Of a DNA stretch of 64,000 nt, positions 33,855-46,171 are shown piece after piece. Origin of the DNA: Stenopsyche tienmushanensis (taxonomy: Eukaryota; Arthropoda; Insecta; Trichoptera; Stenopsychidae); contig WACJ01000328.1 of the NCBI GenBank assembly GCA_008973525.1, positions 1 to 64,000 on the forward strand, written 5' to 3'. The notes under the pieces were generated by a model, which was given only the letters and a program-made list of their open reading frames with translations, had not been told where the DNA came from and made no database searches. The position numbers and the translations under genes were made by a program. The stretch's first letter is position 1. Each line of letters opens with the position of its first letter.

Positions 33855-36800
33855 CCATATATGCAGGTATTCTATGGAAAAGTATACATCCAAAAAAATA
33901 TTTTATGTTATCTATTGAGGAAAATTTGATATCGTTCTTTGATTTATACTGTAAAATAATTAAAGCATCAAGGTTTTGAATTTAAATTAAGATTTATAAT
34001 ATATGTGATTATTTGTTTCCAATATGCTTATTTACTTTTTAATATAAGTATAATAGTTAAAATTTCAATCAATCTTACAAGAGTATATTATAATATTTTA
34101 TGCAAATTGCTTTTAATATACGATACCATATGTCTATATTTTAAATATATTATACACTGCGTATATCGAGACGAATTGCTGGATTATTCATATTAAAATG
34201 ACATCTCATCATAAGGTTAAACTCGTTTAGTTGATATAAATGCCAATTTTATGTATGTATATTTAAATTGCGATAATTTCATATGGAAAATAAATCTAGA
34301 ATGGGGGAGGATATTTTTAGATATTTTTCGCAGCTTTGTTAGGCATTCATATATTCCCATAGCTAAATAATAGATGTGAACTTGAACTGGAGTGGTATAA
34401 TAGCTTGAAAGAAAATTTCGTGTCATAATTCTTTCCAATGGCCAAAATTTATTGTTAACCGCGTCTAATTGACTAGTTAATCATTGCCGAGAGTATTTTG
34501 AATAACTATAACTAATTGATCAAAGTAACGTTTACGTTTTTTTTTCGGGTAAAGTAATTTTACAAGCAATTTACTCATCAAATGTAATTTATTGCGGATA
34601 AGTGCTTTTAGAAATTCCACACTAAAATTGTTTGGATATTATGTGTGTCACGATTGCTATTTAATTACATCGTATGCGTCATCTCATATATGAAAAAATC
34701 AATCAATAGACAAATCCGTTCAAGGAATTCATTGTAATTATCCATTCTTTATCGTCAAAATTATGTTAACAAAATTCATGCAAAATTTTCAATGATGCTG
34801 TCAATCAAAAGTCAAGTAAATAAGTCTTTATTTGACGTTTTTGGAGTTTTTATATAAATGTATTATTTATAATATGACATTTTATTGGTCGCAATCAATC
34901 AATTTATAATGTATACTTTGATATCCCTCGAAACGACGTAAGATGAACACGTACCCCCAGGGCTAATTGTTCAGTGACAGTCTCGATAAAATTACACCTG
35001 TGCATTTTTTAATATTAATGTTGAAATCGCCTTATATTTTTGTTTTATCTTGGTTAAATTACATGAGGAATTTATACGTAATAAGTCTGTTATATAATTA
35101 TATTAAAACTCTCATCAAAAAACTTCAACTTCTTTTATAAAATACAATATCCCCTACAACGAAAATTGTTTGAATGAAAAATTGATCGAATACATATGAT
35201 CAAATTTAGGATTGAACATTTCAGAATGAATTATTGATGCCTTCGAATAATGGATAAAATTTCCAAGATCATTGAAAATTTGAAGAGACCATGAGTACGA
35301 TAAAACTTAAATGAGAATAATTTGGTGGTATCTAATAGATAAGCAAAATGAGTTTATTGGATAAGACCAAATAAGCTTTGAATTTATAATGCAATGTAGT
35401 GTAATAATAAATCAAACAAATAATTGTATTATGAAAAGAATAAAATACAGATAGCTTTCTCCAGTATGCAGAAAATGAAGCCCAAACGAAGAAAATTTGT
35501 GCATAATCATCATAAGTATTGGGATTTTTCATTAAGAAATAGTCAGTTATCTAAAATTTATTATTAAAGCTTTCTTATATGAAGGATTTTGCTTTATATC
35601 CCTTATTATATAACATATCACTTACTTAAAAGCTGTCCTAAAGGATTTTGAAAATGGCAAATTCATCATAATTTCACTATTCTGAAAATCGAAATATTGT
35701 TAAATTTATCGATTTACAGCTTTAAGAATCTTCAGCAAATTGAGATAAGTTGATTTTTAAAATTTCTAAGGTAATGTATTATATTTCTTATAAATAAATT
35801 TATCAAACCAGTATTAAAACACATGATAAAATGTAACTATTCGTTGATCAATCATTATGAAACTCGATCATCCCATATATAATATCGTCTATCCGGTGCT
35901 GATGAAAGGTTTTAAGAAATCAATCAAGGATTAGACCCAATTAAACATAATTATTTCTAATGGTTATTTCAATGATCTATAACTATCTAAGGCAACATCA
36001 AATTGTTTTTGATATTCACTTAATATTCACACCGACACTTCGTCATTATGCTCAATTTCGTTTAATGATACGATGCGAAATGTAAAAGTATCATACTCGC
36101 CATACATTCTAAATAAAAAAATTAAAGTATAATTACAGAAACACGTGTATGTGCAAGGATAGTGAAAAAATTGAAGTTCGCAACGTTGTTCGAGACTACC
36201 TGGGCCATGTTACAAAAACTCGATCCAATCAATGGGCCTGCTTGAAAAAGGCCAGAGATCGATTCCCCCGATACATTTTAATGCAGTTAATCGCTCACAA
36301 TATTCTAATCGCTTATCTCTAAAGCGGTTTCTGTTTTGATCGAGATCATTAAATTAATTGACTTACTACGAGTGAACTGTAAAGCATCATCACGATATTA
36401 AAAAAAAGTAATAGGTTTTCCCACGACGGAAGTTTAGATTAGAAAAACTAGTTTAATTTCATTACGGACCGTTAAAAAATTGTTTTTGGGCAGAACATAA
36501 ATTTAATAAAAATAACATTCAGAACATTGAAGGTCGGTCAGCAACCGGCTGCCAAACATACTAGTGTTTCAGTATCCTAGACTGGATCATTAAAACAAGC
36601 ATCCACTCAGATAAGAGCCGAGATAAAGTCCGCTTTATTATCTATTCATAATTTTAAATACACGGCTAATTGCAGAAAAGCATGATATAATATCCATGAT
36701 ATATCATTTTAATATTATCATACATTAGTGCAGTTTTACAGTTACACATCAATGCCAATGCGTTGCTCTGATGAATCTAATATAAGATCAGATTTATTTA

Positions 36801-37770
36801 GATTTTTATGCATTCAATATTATATAATTAATTGTTTGCCCCATTTTTTTATTCATACAATTGATATCTAGATTGTTTCGAGATTAATAGTAGTTCAATT
36901 CTTCAAATTTATTGATATATTCCTGATTAACAAAAGTTTCACCCTTCATCTGCAGTATTACTGAAGTCATTCTCATTTTGATTGTACTATGTTCGCCTTT
37001 ATACGACTGAATATTAATGAAAGCTTTATATTCCGACCATTCTATGTAAATCATCGACTCTGAAGGAGTCTTAAATGAATTTACGCACTTCTGAAGGAGT
37101 TTCATATGACTTCAATGAAGTTGTTCAAAACCTCCCACATTTCGAATAAAAGGATACCATCAGATTTATTACAGTCGAAGGTCTGTCAGAGGAAACTATC
37201 TTTAAATGTACTGCATTCGAAAATCATTGAAACCGATCTGTTGATTATGAATTTATGGCATTTATATAAAAAGCGTTATAGATGATTAATCTGAAAAATC
37301 GAAGAAAGAGGGAAGTACAAAACATGAATAGGCCTTCATATAATTATATTTTTTCGTAAAAGGATTTGAATAAAAAAAATATCGAAAAATTTAGTATGCT
37401 TAAAATGTACTAACGAAAAAATGTATACGATTAATAATTCTTCTTTATGTGTTAAAAATAGAAAAAAAATAGTATAAGTCATTTAAAAAACAAATTTATT
37501 CTGACTTACAGTTTACATTGTAGCTTATTGTGGAATCTTTTTACTTTATATAAAGTGTAGAAGCTTACCGGCTGAAACAAATAAAAAACAATATGAAAAT
37601 TTGACTAAATCACATATATTTTCACAAATTTCACAGATATGGACCGATATTTACGTAATATAGGATTTCCCAATGATTCAAGAAATGATCTTTTTGATGC
37701 ATATTGGAAAATCTAAAGTGTTTTTAATTATTTTTGCAGAAGCTAAAAATATGATATTAATCGAAAGCAT
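33855..37770. other. long AT-rich noncoding stretch
   Basis: No supported gene. A GC-richer patch at about 36175-36300 (CTACCTGGGCCATG, GGGCCTGCTTGAAA) and an ACACGTGT palindrome near 36142 are the only compositional features. Confidence 0.4.
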
Positions 37771-38486
37771 TTATAATTTTGAACTTCTATATCTATTGGC
37801 ATAATATTTTTTCATAATGCCTTCTTGCCGAAATTTCCCAGATTTGTTGGCAAAATATTGATCAAGGTACATTTTTATATCATTTTTTGAATTAAAGTTT
37901 TTACTGCGTAAAGAATTTTTCAATGAAAGAAATAAATAATAACCTGAAGGGACAATGTCCGGAGAGTATGGAGGATGAGGTAAAACATTGCTAATTCTGG
38001 TCGTTTTCAGGCAATTGCATCCTTTAGATTGTATAGTTGGAAACAATATTTTGTTGAATTGATCGTTTTACCTTGCTGAAGTAGCTCATAATGAACTACC
38101 CCCTTCCAGTCTCACCAAATGCATAGCAAAACTTTTTTCGGATGTAGGCCAGGATTAGCTACAGTTAAAGCTTCTGTATCCTTGGTCCAAGACCGTTTAC
38201 GTTGGATATTCTCATAGAGTATCCAACTTTCATCTTCAGTGACAAGTCTCTTCAAAAAAGTTTGGCTATTATGTCTTTGGAGAAGAAGATCGCATGTTGA
38301 AATACGCTGAAGTTTATTTGAGTCAGTCAGTTCATGAGGAAGCCACACATCTGAACGATTGATGCAGCCCAATTTTGTCAGATGATTATGGAGGGATGTT
38401 CGTGGAATTTCTAACTATTTAGCTATTTCGCGAACAGTATATCGTAGGTTTTCTTCAACTATGGCTATGATTAGATCTGTGTTCAT
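37771..38486 (-). pseudogene. broken mariner transposase
   Basis: In order on minus: MNTDLIIAIVEENLRYTVRE, a TAG at 38413-38411, TSLHNHLTKLGCINRSDVW, WLPHELTDSNK, LVTEDESWILYENIQRKRSW, HPKKVLLCIW, TGA at 38114-38112, DWKGVVHYELL, RPELA, then after a frame shift LPHPPYSPDIVPSGYYLF and EGIMKKYYANRYRS. WVPHEL and YSPDLAPSDYxLF are mariner signatures. The first catalytic aspartate is kept (TEDESW). The block with the second (HQDNARPH in intact relatives) is deleted, and the third is glycine (PSGY for PSDY). The RKRSW context suggests the mellifera/cecropia side of mariner, not irritans. Confidence 0.9.
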
Positions 38487-38516
38487 TTGCGAAAGAAACT
38501 TATGGGACAACCTGAT
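37771..38516 (-). mobile_element. truncated mariner (DD34D) copy
   Basis: This is a minus-strand mariner. Its 5' end shows a typical terminal repeat read on minus as CAGGTTGTCCCATAAGTTTC (38514-38495), next to TATA consistent with TA insertion. The copy lacks the usual 5' leader and the first helix-turn-helix residues, because the repeat runs almost directly into ATG at 38486. No matching 3' terminal repeat was found left of 37771, so the 3' end is lost or diverged. The copy is shorter than the usual 1.3 kb. Confidence 0.85.
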
Positions 38517-39048
38517 ATAATAAAATAGGCGCGCTAAATGTCCAATAGCTGCTTTATTCTACATATAGACACAAACATAACGTTTCTCTGATTAATGAGA
38601 AATTATAAACGATTACCCCTTTCTTTCCGAACAACTGCTGCTTGGAGTTTCACTTTTCGTGACTATGAGATCAATTTTTCCTACTGCACCATTAAAAGTT
38701 TCACTTCAAAAAATACTGTTTATCACGTCAAATATATTAAGATCCACCCTTAAATTGCTCGTAATAAATACTGAAATTCTTCATATTATTACGTATATAT
38801 AAGATTGCTTTATTCTGTAATTTTCAATAAAATTCAATATTAATTGAAGAAAATTCGTTCACTATACGGAATATCGATATACGAACATTTTTTTAAGAAC
38901 GTCTCGCCGATAAAGCGAGGTTTTGTTGGATGTTAGATTCCCCTATTATTACTGATGGTGGAAAATCATCCTGAAAGAATCTATTGACCTATGGAATCTT
39001 CACGGATCATGATCCTCATCAATGAGGAAAACAACTCGAGCAGTATTA
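38517..39048. other. noncoding stretch beside the mariner
   Basis: No gene is seen. GC content rises from about 38890 toward the E-box island. Confidence 0.4.
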
Positions 39049-39058
39049 GTCACGTGAC
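39049..39058. promoter_or_regulatory. CLEAR/M-box palindrome
   Basis: GTCACGTGAC is an exact 10-bp palindrome identical to the CLEAR motif recognised by the MITF/TFEB family. It sits in a GC-richer stretch (38990-39160). Whether a lysosomal-type gene is nearby cannot be told here. Confidence 0.45.
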
Positions 39059-40030
39059 CCAGTTACCGTAACTTGTATCTTCTGGCGATTGTCATTGAAT
39101 GTGGAGCAAGCCAAGGTGACGACATGAAGTTTTTGTCGGTAATGAGGGCGTATTATGTAGAATATTGAGATGAGTTGATGTGGTCCAGGCCATTTATGGG
39201 TCGGGTGTGCACAAGTGGTTTGCGGGAGCGTGACGCTGGTGCCGGAGGTGGGTTAGCGGCTGTCACTTGTCGGCAAGTAGCACTTTGTGGGCATTTGTTA
39301 GCTGTCACTCTGTGGACACGCCATTTTACTTACACAAACGAGTTGCGAGGGGAGACACGCGTACATTTAATACAATAACGGCCTAATTAAACCTTCCCGA
39401 TTCTTTGATCCAAAAAAATCATTACTGGGACGCTGGGTCTTGTGAGGGTTAGAAAGGGTAAATCTCTTCCGGCCTCCCCGTGTGAACGAACGTTCTTGCA
39501 CAGAGTAATTAGTATAACTTCAAGTAAATGTAAGTTGATACTGAAATGAATTCCAAGTCAATATCAATATTTTCTAAAAAAAAAACACACAATTCAAGAT
39601 GTATAATGAAAAATCATCATTCTCATAAATAGACAAATACCCATTGATGATATAGTTAGGAATATAAGGAATGCTGAAACGATTATTTTTAAACAATACA
39701 AAAATAAATGGGTCGTTATGTACTATGTTATGAGTTACAAAATAAAATTTATGAACATTTATATTTTGTAAATAAAATCCCATGTGTATTATTTTTATGC
39801 CTGTCGTATCTTTGTCCAAGAGAACGCTCATAAAATATGAACTGTCCATTGCTAGATAAGATGCAATATTATGAGCATCATAAGTCAACAAACATTTCTA
39901 AACCAGTAATTTTCAGCTGCTAGTTCACAAATTTGACTTTTCAGATTTAAACCAGATTGTGGAGAAAAAATTCACCACACCAACAAATTTGGGAGATCAG
40001 AAATATTAATATTCCTGATCGATCGTCTCG
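39059..40030. other. GC-rich patch then AT-rich DNA
   Basis: At about 39175-39335 a clearly GC-rich patch contains two GCTGTCACT words (near 39260 and 39300) and is open on both strands (67 codons on plus). No splice sites or family support coding. The frames at 39574-39891 are AT-rich chance frames. Confidence 0.35.
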
Positions 40031-40145
40031 ATCCAGGTTTACATGGATTTCCTGGATTTGAAAAACTAAGTGCTGAAGCGATTAATAAATTCGTGCAGAG
40101 ACGCCCATGAGTGAATTATTGGATTTGTAACAATAATTAAATTAT
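40031..40145. repeat. diverged interspersed repeat, copy 1
   Basis: Shares ATCCAGGTTTACAT and then colinear words (ACTRAGTGCTGARGC, AAATTCG, GGAATAATTAAA-like) with 54324-54440. The copies are heavily diverged. The family is not identified. Confidence 0.45.
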
Positions 40146-42080
40146 CATTTATATGTATATATATATGTAATGAAAATTTCGCTACTCATAAATTCACTCC
40201 TCTCTCATATTTCTAAATAATCCTATCCTGTGGATTCCTCCTATATTCATCAATGAATAATCGGTAATAATCTCTGTTCTGAGCTTTTGATCAATGAAAT
40301 CATCATTGATTTGGCAATCAATGCTTTATAAAGATTGCATGGAAGTGCCAGCATTATCCTCATGCACATGATTCATTCCTCAATATATCAGCGCGATTAT
40401 TTAAAAAAATGTTTTAAAACTTTTAACGCGAAAGTGTTACAGTTACAGTGATTTAAATTTCATTTTCCGTGAAAAATCCGCCGTGAAATATTAAGAAGAA
40501 TAAGTAATTGTCTAAACTGGCGAGCGTAAAGAGTTCAGATCGAGATCATTGGTTGTCTCATGTCTGCCGAAGATAGATCACCTGGCAACCGTTTCCATGA
40601 GCAGCATCACGCTCCAGCCATTATTTTGCCGCTGTTACATTGTAAATTATTTTCATTGTAAATTATCGGTGAATAATGGCCGAATATCAGTGAATAATGA
40701 TCTATGTCTAGATGCGCTCACACACGTCTATAATAGCGCCAGACAATGAGGAGTCAAGGTTGCGTACTCTTGTGGTCGTATCTCGAAGCCATGAATTACC
40801 GGTTTTGTGGAGGATTATCAATTTTTGGAAGTAAATATTAACACCATATTAAGTTCAAAACCTAGTACATATTCAATGATATCTAGCAAAAAAAAAACTT
40901 AAAATGGAGTGTCTGCGAAAAGGTAAATATACCATTAACAACAATATACATTGCATTTAGTAGATGGTAGATCTTATACAGAAATAAACGGATAAAATAT
41001 TAGAAATTAATGACTTAGGATGAATGTATAATTATATAGGCATATTATAATAACCAAAATAATTCCATATTTGCTACGGTTTCAAGAAAAAATGCGACAA
41101 AATTGTAACGTCGCCGTAGTAAACCATTCTCTTCCGACACATAAAACCTGTGCGCTTAAATGGTTAGCTATTTATCAATCTCAGTAACTTAACATAAATG
41201 TAGAGATTACGGTAATTTGACTGACATTAATCGTAGTTTAAGGTTCTAGCGGTACACTTAAATATTTATGTATGGCTATAAATTTGTCATATAGTTCGAT
41301 AATCGTAAATTTAGCTTTTAATGTCCGTAAGAAACTGACGCATGATATTTTTGGGGTAAGTTCGATGTAAAATTTAAAGTAAATGCATAACAGGTCATAT
41401 TCAACGAATTATGTGTGTTGATATTGATTTAAGGGAAGATATTTGAGTATCAATTTGGATGTAATTGAAGTATGAAATGATAAGGTATTTTAAATATGAT
41501 AAATATGTACATGCTATAATAGTTTCTGGTGAAGATTTACATTTAAAAAATTATTAAATTTATCACCAACTATTGTAAATTGTCTTTAAAATCAATGATT
41601 GTGTAAAAAAATATTAAAAGTAGGTAGGTAATTCAAATAAATTAAAAAATCAAAGACATTAAATATTAATCATTGTATCATATGATTACTCTCTTAAATC
41701 GTTACAAAGAGAATAAAGGAAGTTATAAATACCTAATGAAGAGTTCCTCGAGTGTATAGAGCTCACTGTGTTTTGACACATTGAAGAAGACAAGCAGCCC
41801 GTTTTGACACATCGACGCCCCTTCGAACGTCTGCTCCACTAACTCATATGACGATTTATATTAACGAAGCAAACGAAACGAAATAGTTCAACACACCAAA
41901 AAATCTATTAAAAAATTGATCTTTAATTCCATTGTTAAAAATGGCCATTTAACGCGATCGAAATCGAGATACGTACGTTGAATAATTAAAGCAAAATACC
42001 ATCAATCAACGGCGGTAAAACGTGTCTAAATTTCATTTATATATTTTGAGGCGATTAAATAAGGGGATGGAGGTAAAAAT
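40146..42080. other. AT-rich noncoding stretch
   Basis: A short TATATG run lies at about 40153-40170 and a mild GC rise at 40520-40760. No supported gene. Confidence 0.4.
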
Positions 42081-42185
42081 GGTTGAATTTTAGGGGCGCC
42101 CGAGGTGGGCAAGGGGGTGCCAGGTGCTGCTCCGCCCTCGCGTCTCTATGGCAACGCGACCCTCGACCCGCGGGGGTACAATCGA
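42081..42185. promoter_or_regulatory. GC-rich promoter-like island
   Basis: This is an abrupt GC-rich block with several CpGs (GGGGCGCCCGAGG, GCCCTCGCG, CCTCGACCCGCGGGGG) and an embedded X-box. Such a block with a single strong factor site resembles a promoter. No TATA box or obvious first coding exon is seen on either side. Confidence 0.4.
42142..42155. promoter_or_regulatory. RFX X-box
   Basis: GTCTCTATGGCAAC fits all 14 positions of the ciliary X-box consensus GTHNYYATRRNAAC. Established knowledge: RFX-family factors use this motif in promoters of ciliary genes. Inference: a promoter of a cilium or sensory-neuron gene could start here. Confidence 0.5.
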
Positions 42186-43947
42186 GGAAGGCTTTATTGG
42201 AAAACTTCCTGAAGAGCTGAGAGACGTAATGTGATCCTGTTAAAGTGGAATCGAGTGGAAATTTTATTTTATGGACTTTTATCAAACAATATATGGTAGA
42301 TTTTATTTGATAGCTTATTCGCGTTACACTTAAATAAAATATGTATCCTAAATGTCTTTGAAATACATAACTTGTTGTTAACCTTGATATTCTTCATCAA
42401 ATCTATGAAATCATAGTTAGAATCATTCGAATTAAACTCAATAGAAAACGTGGTTTATGACCACATTTTTGAACATAAATACGCTATAAAATAACGCCAG
42501 AGTTATAAGCAATAATTTCATAGAAAGAACGGCAAAATTCTAATTACATAAAATACAAATTGCTTATATGATTTAGCTACTAAAGATCGATCGTATATTT
42601 GACAACGATGATGCATGGTTTTAATATAATTTCCGCTAAATTAAGTGCTACAAATTTCACTTCCTTGCAGCTATCAATTTACTATATCGTATACAAGCTA
42701 TAACAAGCGTTACATGTTCGCAGTGGAGTTCAAATCTAATCATGTGATTTATTTATATTCGATAACCAATCGATTACTGTTCGAAAGCTCAAACACTTCA
42801 ACTAGATAAATGTATTATTAGTACAGTACAAAAACATATTTTCCTGTTTTTCAAAATCCAAGTCTTCTAATGGTATGATTCAACATGATGCACCAAAACA
42901 CTCAAACATCATATTCCCTTTATCTACCAGATGACGAGAATTACTTTCTATTCTCTTTATTTTTTAAATATGATATGTTGTCAAATAAAAGAGTTATAGC
43001 ATTGAAAATAAGAAGAAAAAAATATATATTTATAACAGTTAATTTTTATGTTTTCAATTATAACTCGATTTGGTTATTTCCAAACTAATTGTCGCTAGTG
43101 TATGTCAAACTTTATCATAATCCTTGTTCCATGATCTTTTCTTGTTTGATTCTGGATCATCAATATAAATGTAATTCCATTACTTTTCAAAATCAGGCTA
43201 TCTGATGTAAGATGCAATTTTGGCATCGACATTTGCCTTTCTAAACGATCAAAACTACTTTCTGCACGTTAAATCATTTATATAGGATTAGCTTCAAATA
43301 TAGCATGTTTTTATTGATTTGATGTTCATCTGAATAAATTGATGGCATCATAATTTTAATGGTGTTATCAAAATTGGGATGTTGATCACATTATAATATT
43401 AAAAATGAAATAAGTCATATCATGTGTTAATAAGAATTCATAAGAAAGGTAAGCAACAAATGGATATTGATTTAGTCTTGCAGTGAAGTAGAAAATTTGA
43501 CATTTATTAATTCAATCATTAGATCAGCTATTTAATTATGTCAAATTAATTATCCAAACCGTATCCAAGAACATTGGCCATCATTAATGTTTCTTAGTAC
43601 CGTCGACTTCTGGTTAGCAAATTAATTCTATGGAAACTATATACATTTGTTACGCTTCGTAGTCTCATAAAATAGCTTCGTAATTAAAAATAATAAATAT
43701 GACAATGTCTCACAGAAATATTTCGGTTTTCAAGAATACTTGCAAGATGTATATTATGAATCGATGCAATATTATTTTCGGTATTTCAGCATAAAAAAAT
43801 TAAATTGCTATAAAAATATGGTTTATGCGTACAGGTGCTACACTTTTGTGGTATTGTTAAACTAATTCCATAGTAAATTAAAACTGAAGGCCCAAAAAAA
43901 AGGGAAAGGCCAGAGCGTAAAGCTGTTTGGTTATTTTTCCGCGCCAG
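42186..43947. other. AT-rich noncoding stretch
   Basis: Nothing recognisable is seen. The frames at 42885-43088 and 43786-44097 are not supported by composition or motifs. Confidence 0.4.
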
Positions 43948-44049
43948 TGCGTCACTAAATAGGTGCGTGGAGGCACGCGGACAGACCGACGCTCCCCTGA
44001 CACTGTTTCGTTCATTAGTCAACCGAAAATAGACCAGAAAATGGGCGGG
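43948..44049 (+). other. possible noncoding (5' UTR) exon
   Basis: The plus strand shows a pyrimidine-rich acceptor GGTTATTTTTCCGCGCCAG (AG at 43946-43947) and, 102 nt later, a consensus-like donor GGCGGG|GTGAGT (GT at 44050). All three frames have stops, so only a UTR-type exon fits; an ATGGGCGGG directly before the donor could be a start codon. It abuts the GC-rich island at 44.1 kb. Confidence 0.25.
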
Positions 44050-44100
44050 GTGAGTTAACCGCAACGTCGTGCCATGAAATATTTTCATACTTGTCACATG

Positions 44101-44360
44101 CGAGGCCGCCCCTGTTCTGCCAGGGCCGGGAACCGCGCTAAATTAGCCCGGGCCGCCCGCACTTCTAATCATCCAAATTAATGAATTTATTTATAAGCGA
44201 CGGGCTGCGTAATTAATTTTTACGCATGTTAAAGCGTCGTTTGTCCGTAAATGATACGTATTATCACGAATGTGAATCGCCCGGTCCCTTGCGGGGATTC
44301 CCAGTCTCGCTCGGGCTCATAATTAAAGCGGAATGATAACGGCGGAATACGACGCTTGGA
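44101..44360. promoter_or_regulatory. regulatory-type island with kB and homeodomain sites
   Basis: GC-rich segments (44103-44162 and 44278-44320) alternate with AT-rich homeodomain-type words (AATTAATG, TTTATTTATAAG, GTAATTAATT, CATAATTAAAG). GGGGATTCCC at 44293-44302 is a full-consensus Rel/NF-kB (Dorsal/Relish) palindrome-type site. The alternating design and sharp composition changes resemble a conserved enhancer or promoter. There is no exon evidence inside. Confidence 0.4.
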
Positions 44361-46171
44361 CGCCATTTAAATTCAATAATTAAAACCAAATTATCCAAAA
44401 CAATTTGAATAGTTCATTAATTTTAAGATAATAGCTGTCATGCGACCGGTGGTGGATTTAGAATTAGAGTAACCCTATAAGAAGTAGCATTCGAAGACCC
44501 ATTACCTATGATAAAAAGCTACAATATTGCAATAAAGCGACGCAGGCGATATCCCTTAATATTTTTATTAAATTCTTATCCATAAAAATCAATTTTATTT
44601 TAATGTAATTCCTATCGTAATGTGAAATTATCCAAAATTTACTATGTTTTCATTAAATTCTTCAAATTGGAAATAATATAGAAATAACAAATTGTGCTGT
44701 TATGTTATTCAAAATTAATTTCTGCATAGTTCTGACATCGAATTGCCATAAATATATCTGATATCTCCTTTTAATATATGAAATACTTTCTATGTTTCAG
44801 GACACAATCAACAGAATACTATAACAAATCACCGACTCTTTTATATATATTATTCAACTGATTTCATTCGTTCATATATGACATTTTTTTTACAAAATAT
44901 TAATTCAAACAACCGCAAAAAAATTGTAAATAAACCAGGGCAGACTTGTGAGACAAAAGGGTTAACCAATTGGATTTTAATCAGTATAAAAGGGTTTTCC
45001 GTGTCAAAAATGTGACCTTTCAACATAACATGGGAAAAAATACGTACCAATAAAAACGCAGACTTCTTCAACTTCGATCGCAATCTTTATGGCCCTAGCA
45101 CAGGCGAAAAATATTTTAATGCTTCCACAATTTAATGTTCACCTTTTGTATGTCGAATATGTTCGTACAATCGTTCCAGCCATACAATGAGATAACATGT
45201 AAAAAGCAGATAGAACGATCCAATTTCATCGAACGTCGTGACATAAAATACGTCAGATTTATTTAAATGTTTATGTTTTTTTTGTTTGGGACTTTTTTTA
45301 GGCCACAATAAAACATGAATTTTATTCCTGCCGGCCGGCAAAAAAAGGTTCCCGTAATATAAATCTTTTTGCTACTTCCATTGTGTGCCGATAGGGTGTA
45401 CGAACAGGAAATAAAACCGGGAGACAACAAAAGACCGGAAAATGTACAGGAGAGGGTGTCATATGTCATTACCGACCTTTTTTTCTATTTGCACAATGAT
45501 GATAAATCGTCGAACTCAAATCGTGTTTGTGTCACCGATTTTAATAATCGTTTTATTGATTCAGATAGCTTGGAGGTTGGCGCCGAAAATAGTTCATTAA
45601 TGATTTTTTCGTTGTTTTGATGATTTTTTAGCGCATGATATTATAAGTAATAACACAAAAAAAGTATGGCAAAAAAGCATTAAAACATTTGAATGACTTT
45701 TTTTGATATCAACACTTCGATTATTGGTTGACAATGAAAATATGATAATTTTTATTCGTTTTTCTATCTTAACGTTCAATTTTCTCGTTTTTTATTTTGC
45801 ATTATCATATAATACTGAATGAAATTATGAAATAAAAGTTATATTCAATTATTTTAGCATAAGGAATAATGATACGATAGATATGTAATAATACGCATTT
45901 GAATATATTTTATTAATCAATGATCGCCAATCATTGTCATTAAAATTGATTAAACATGCATTACATTATTTATGTCAATATTTTTCATATTTTGCTCGAT
46001 GCAAAAGACAAATTTAATTAGGTTTACGTAATTTTGTTATATCACAAGCTATTTATAGTCTTGTAAGCTGCCAAGATAAATGAATCCAATAACAGACAGG
46101 TATAGGTATACATTGCAAAAACACATTTACATTATTCAAGTTGGATAATTGAACAATGAACATAAGATTCA
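44361..46171. other. mostly AT-rich noncoding DNA
   Basis: A GC-richer patch at 45310-45470 includes a CCGGCCGG palindrome and an 83-codon plus frame starting at 45369 (RVYEQEIKPGDNKRPEN within). No splice partner or family was found, so I do not call a gene. Confidence 0.35.
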
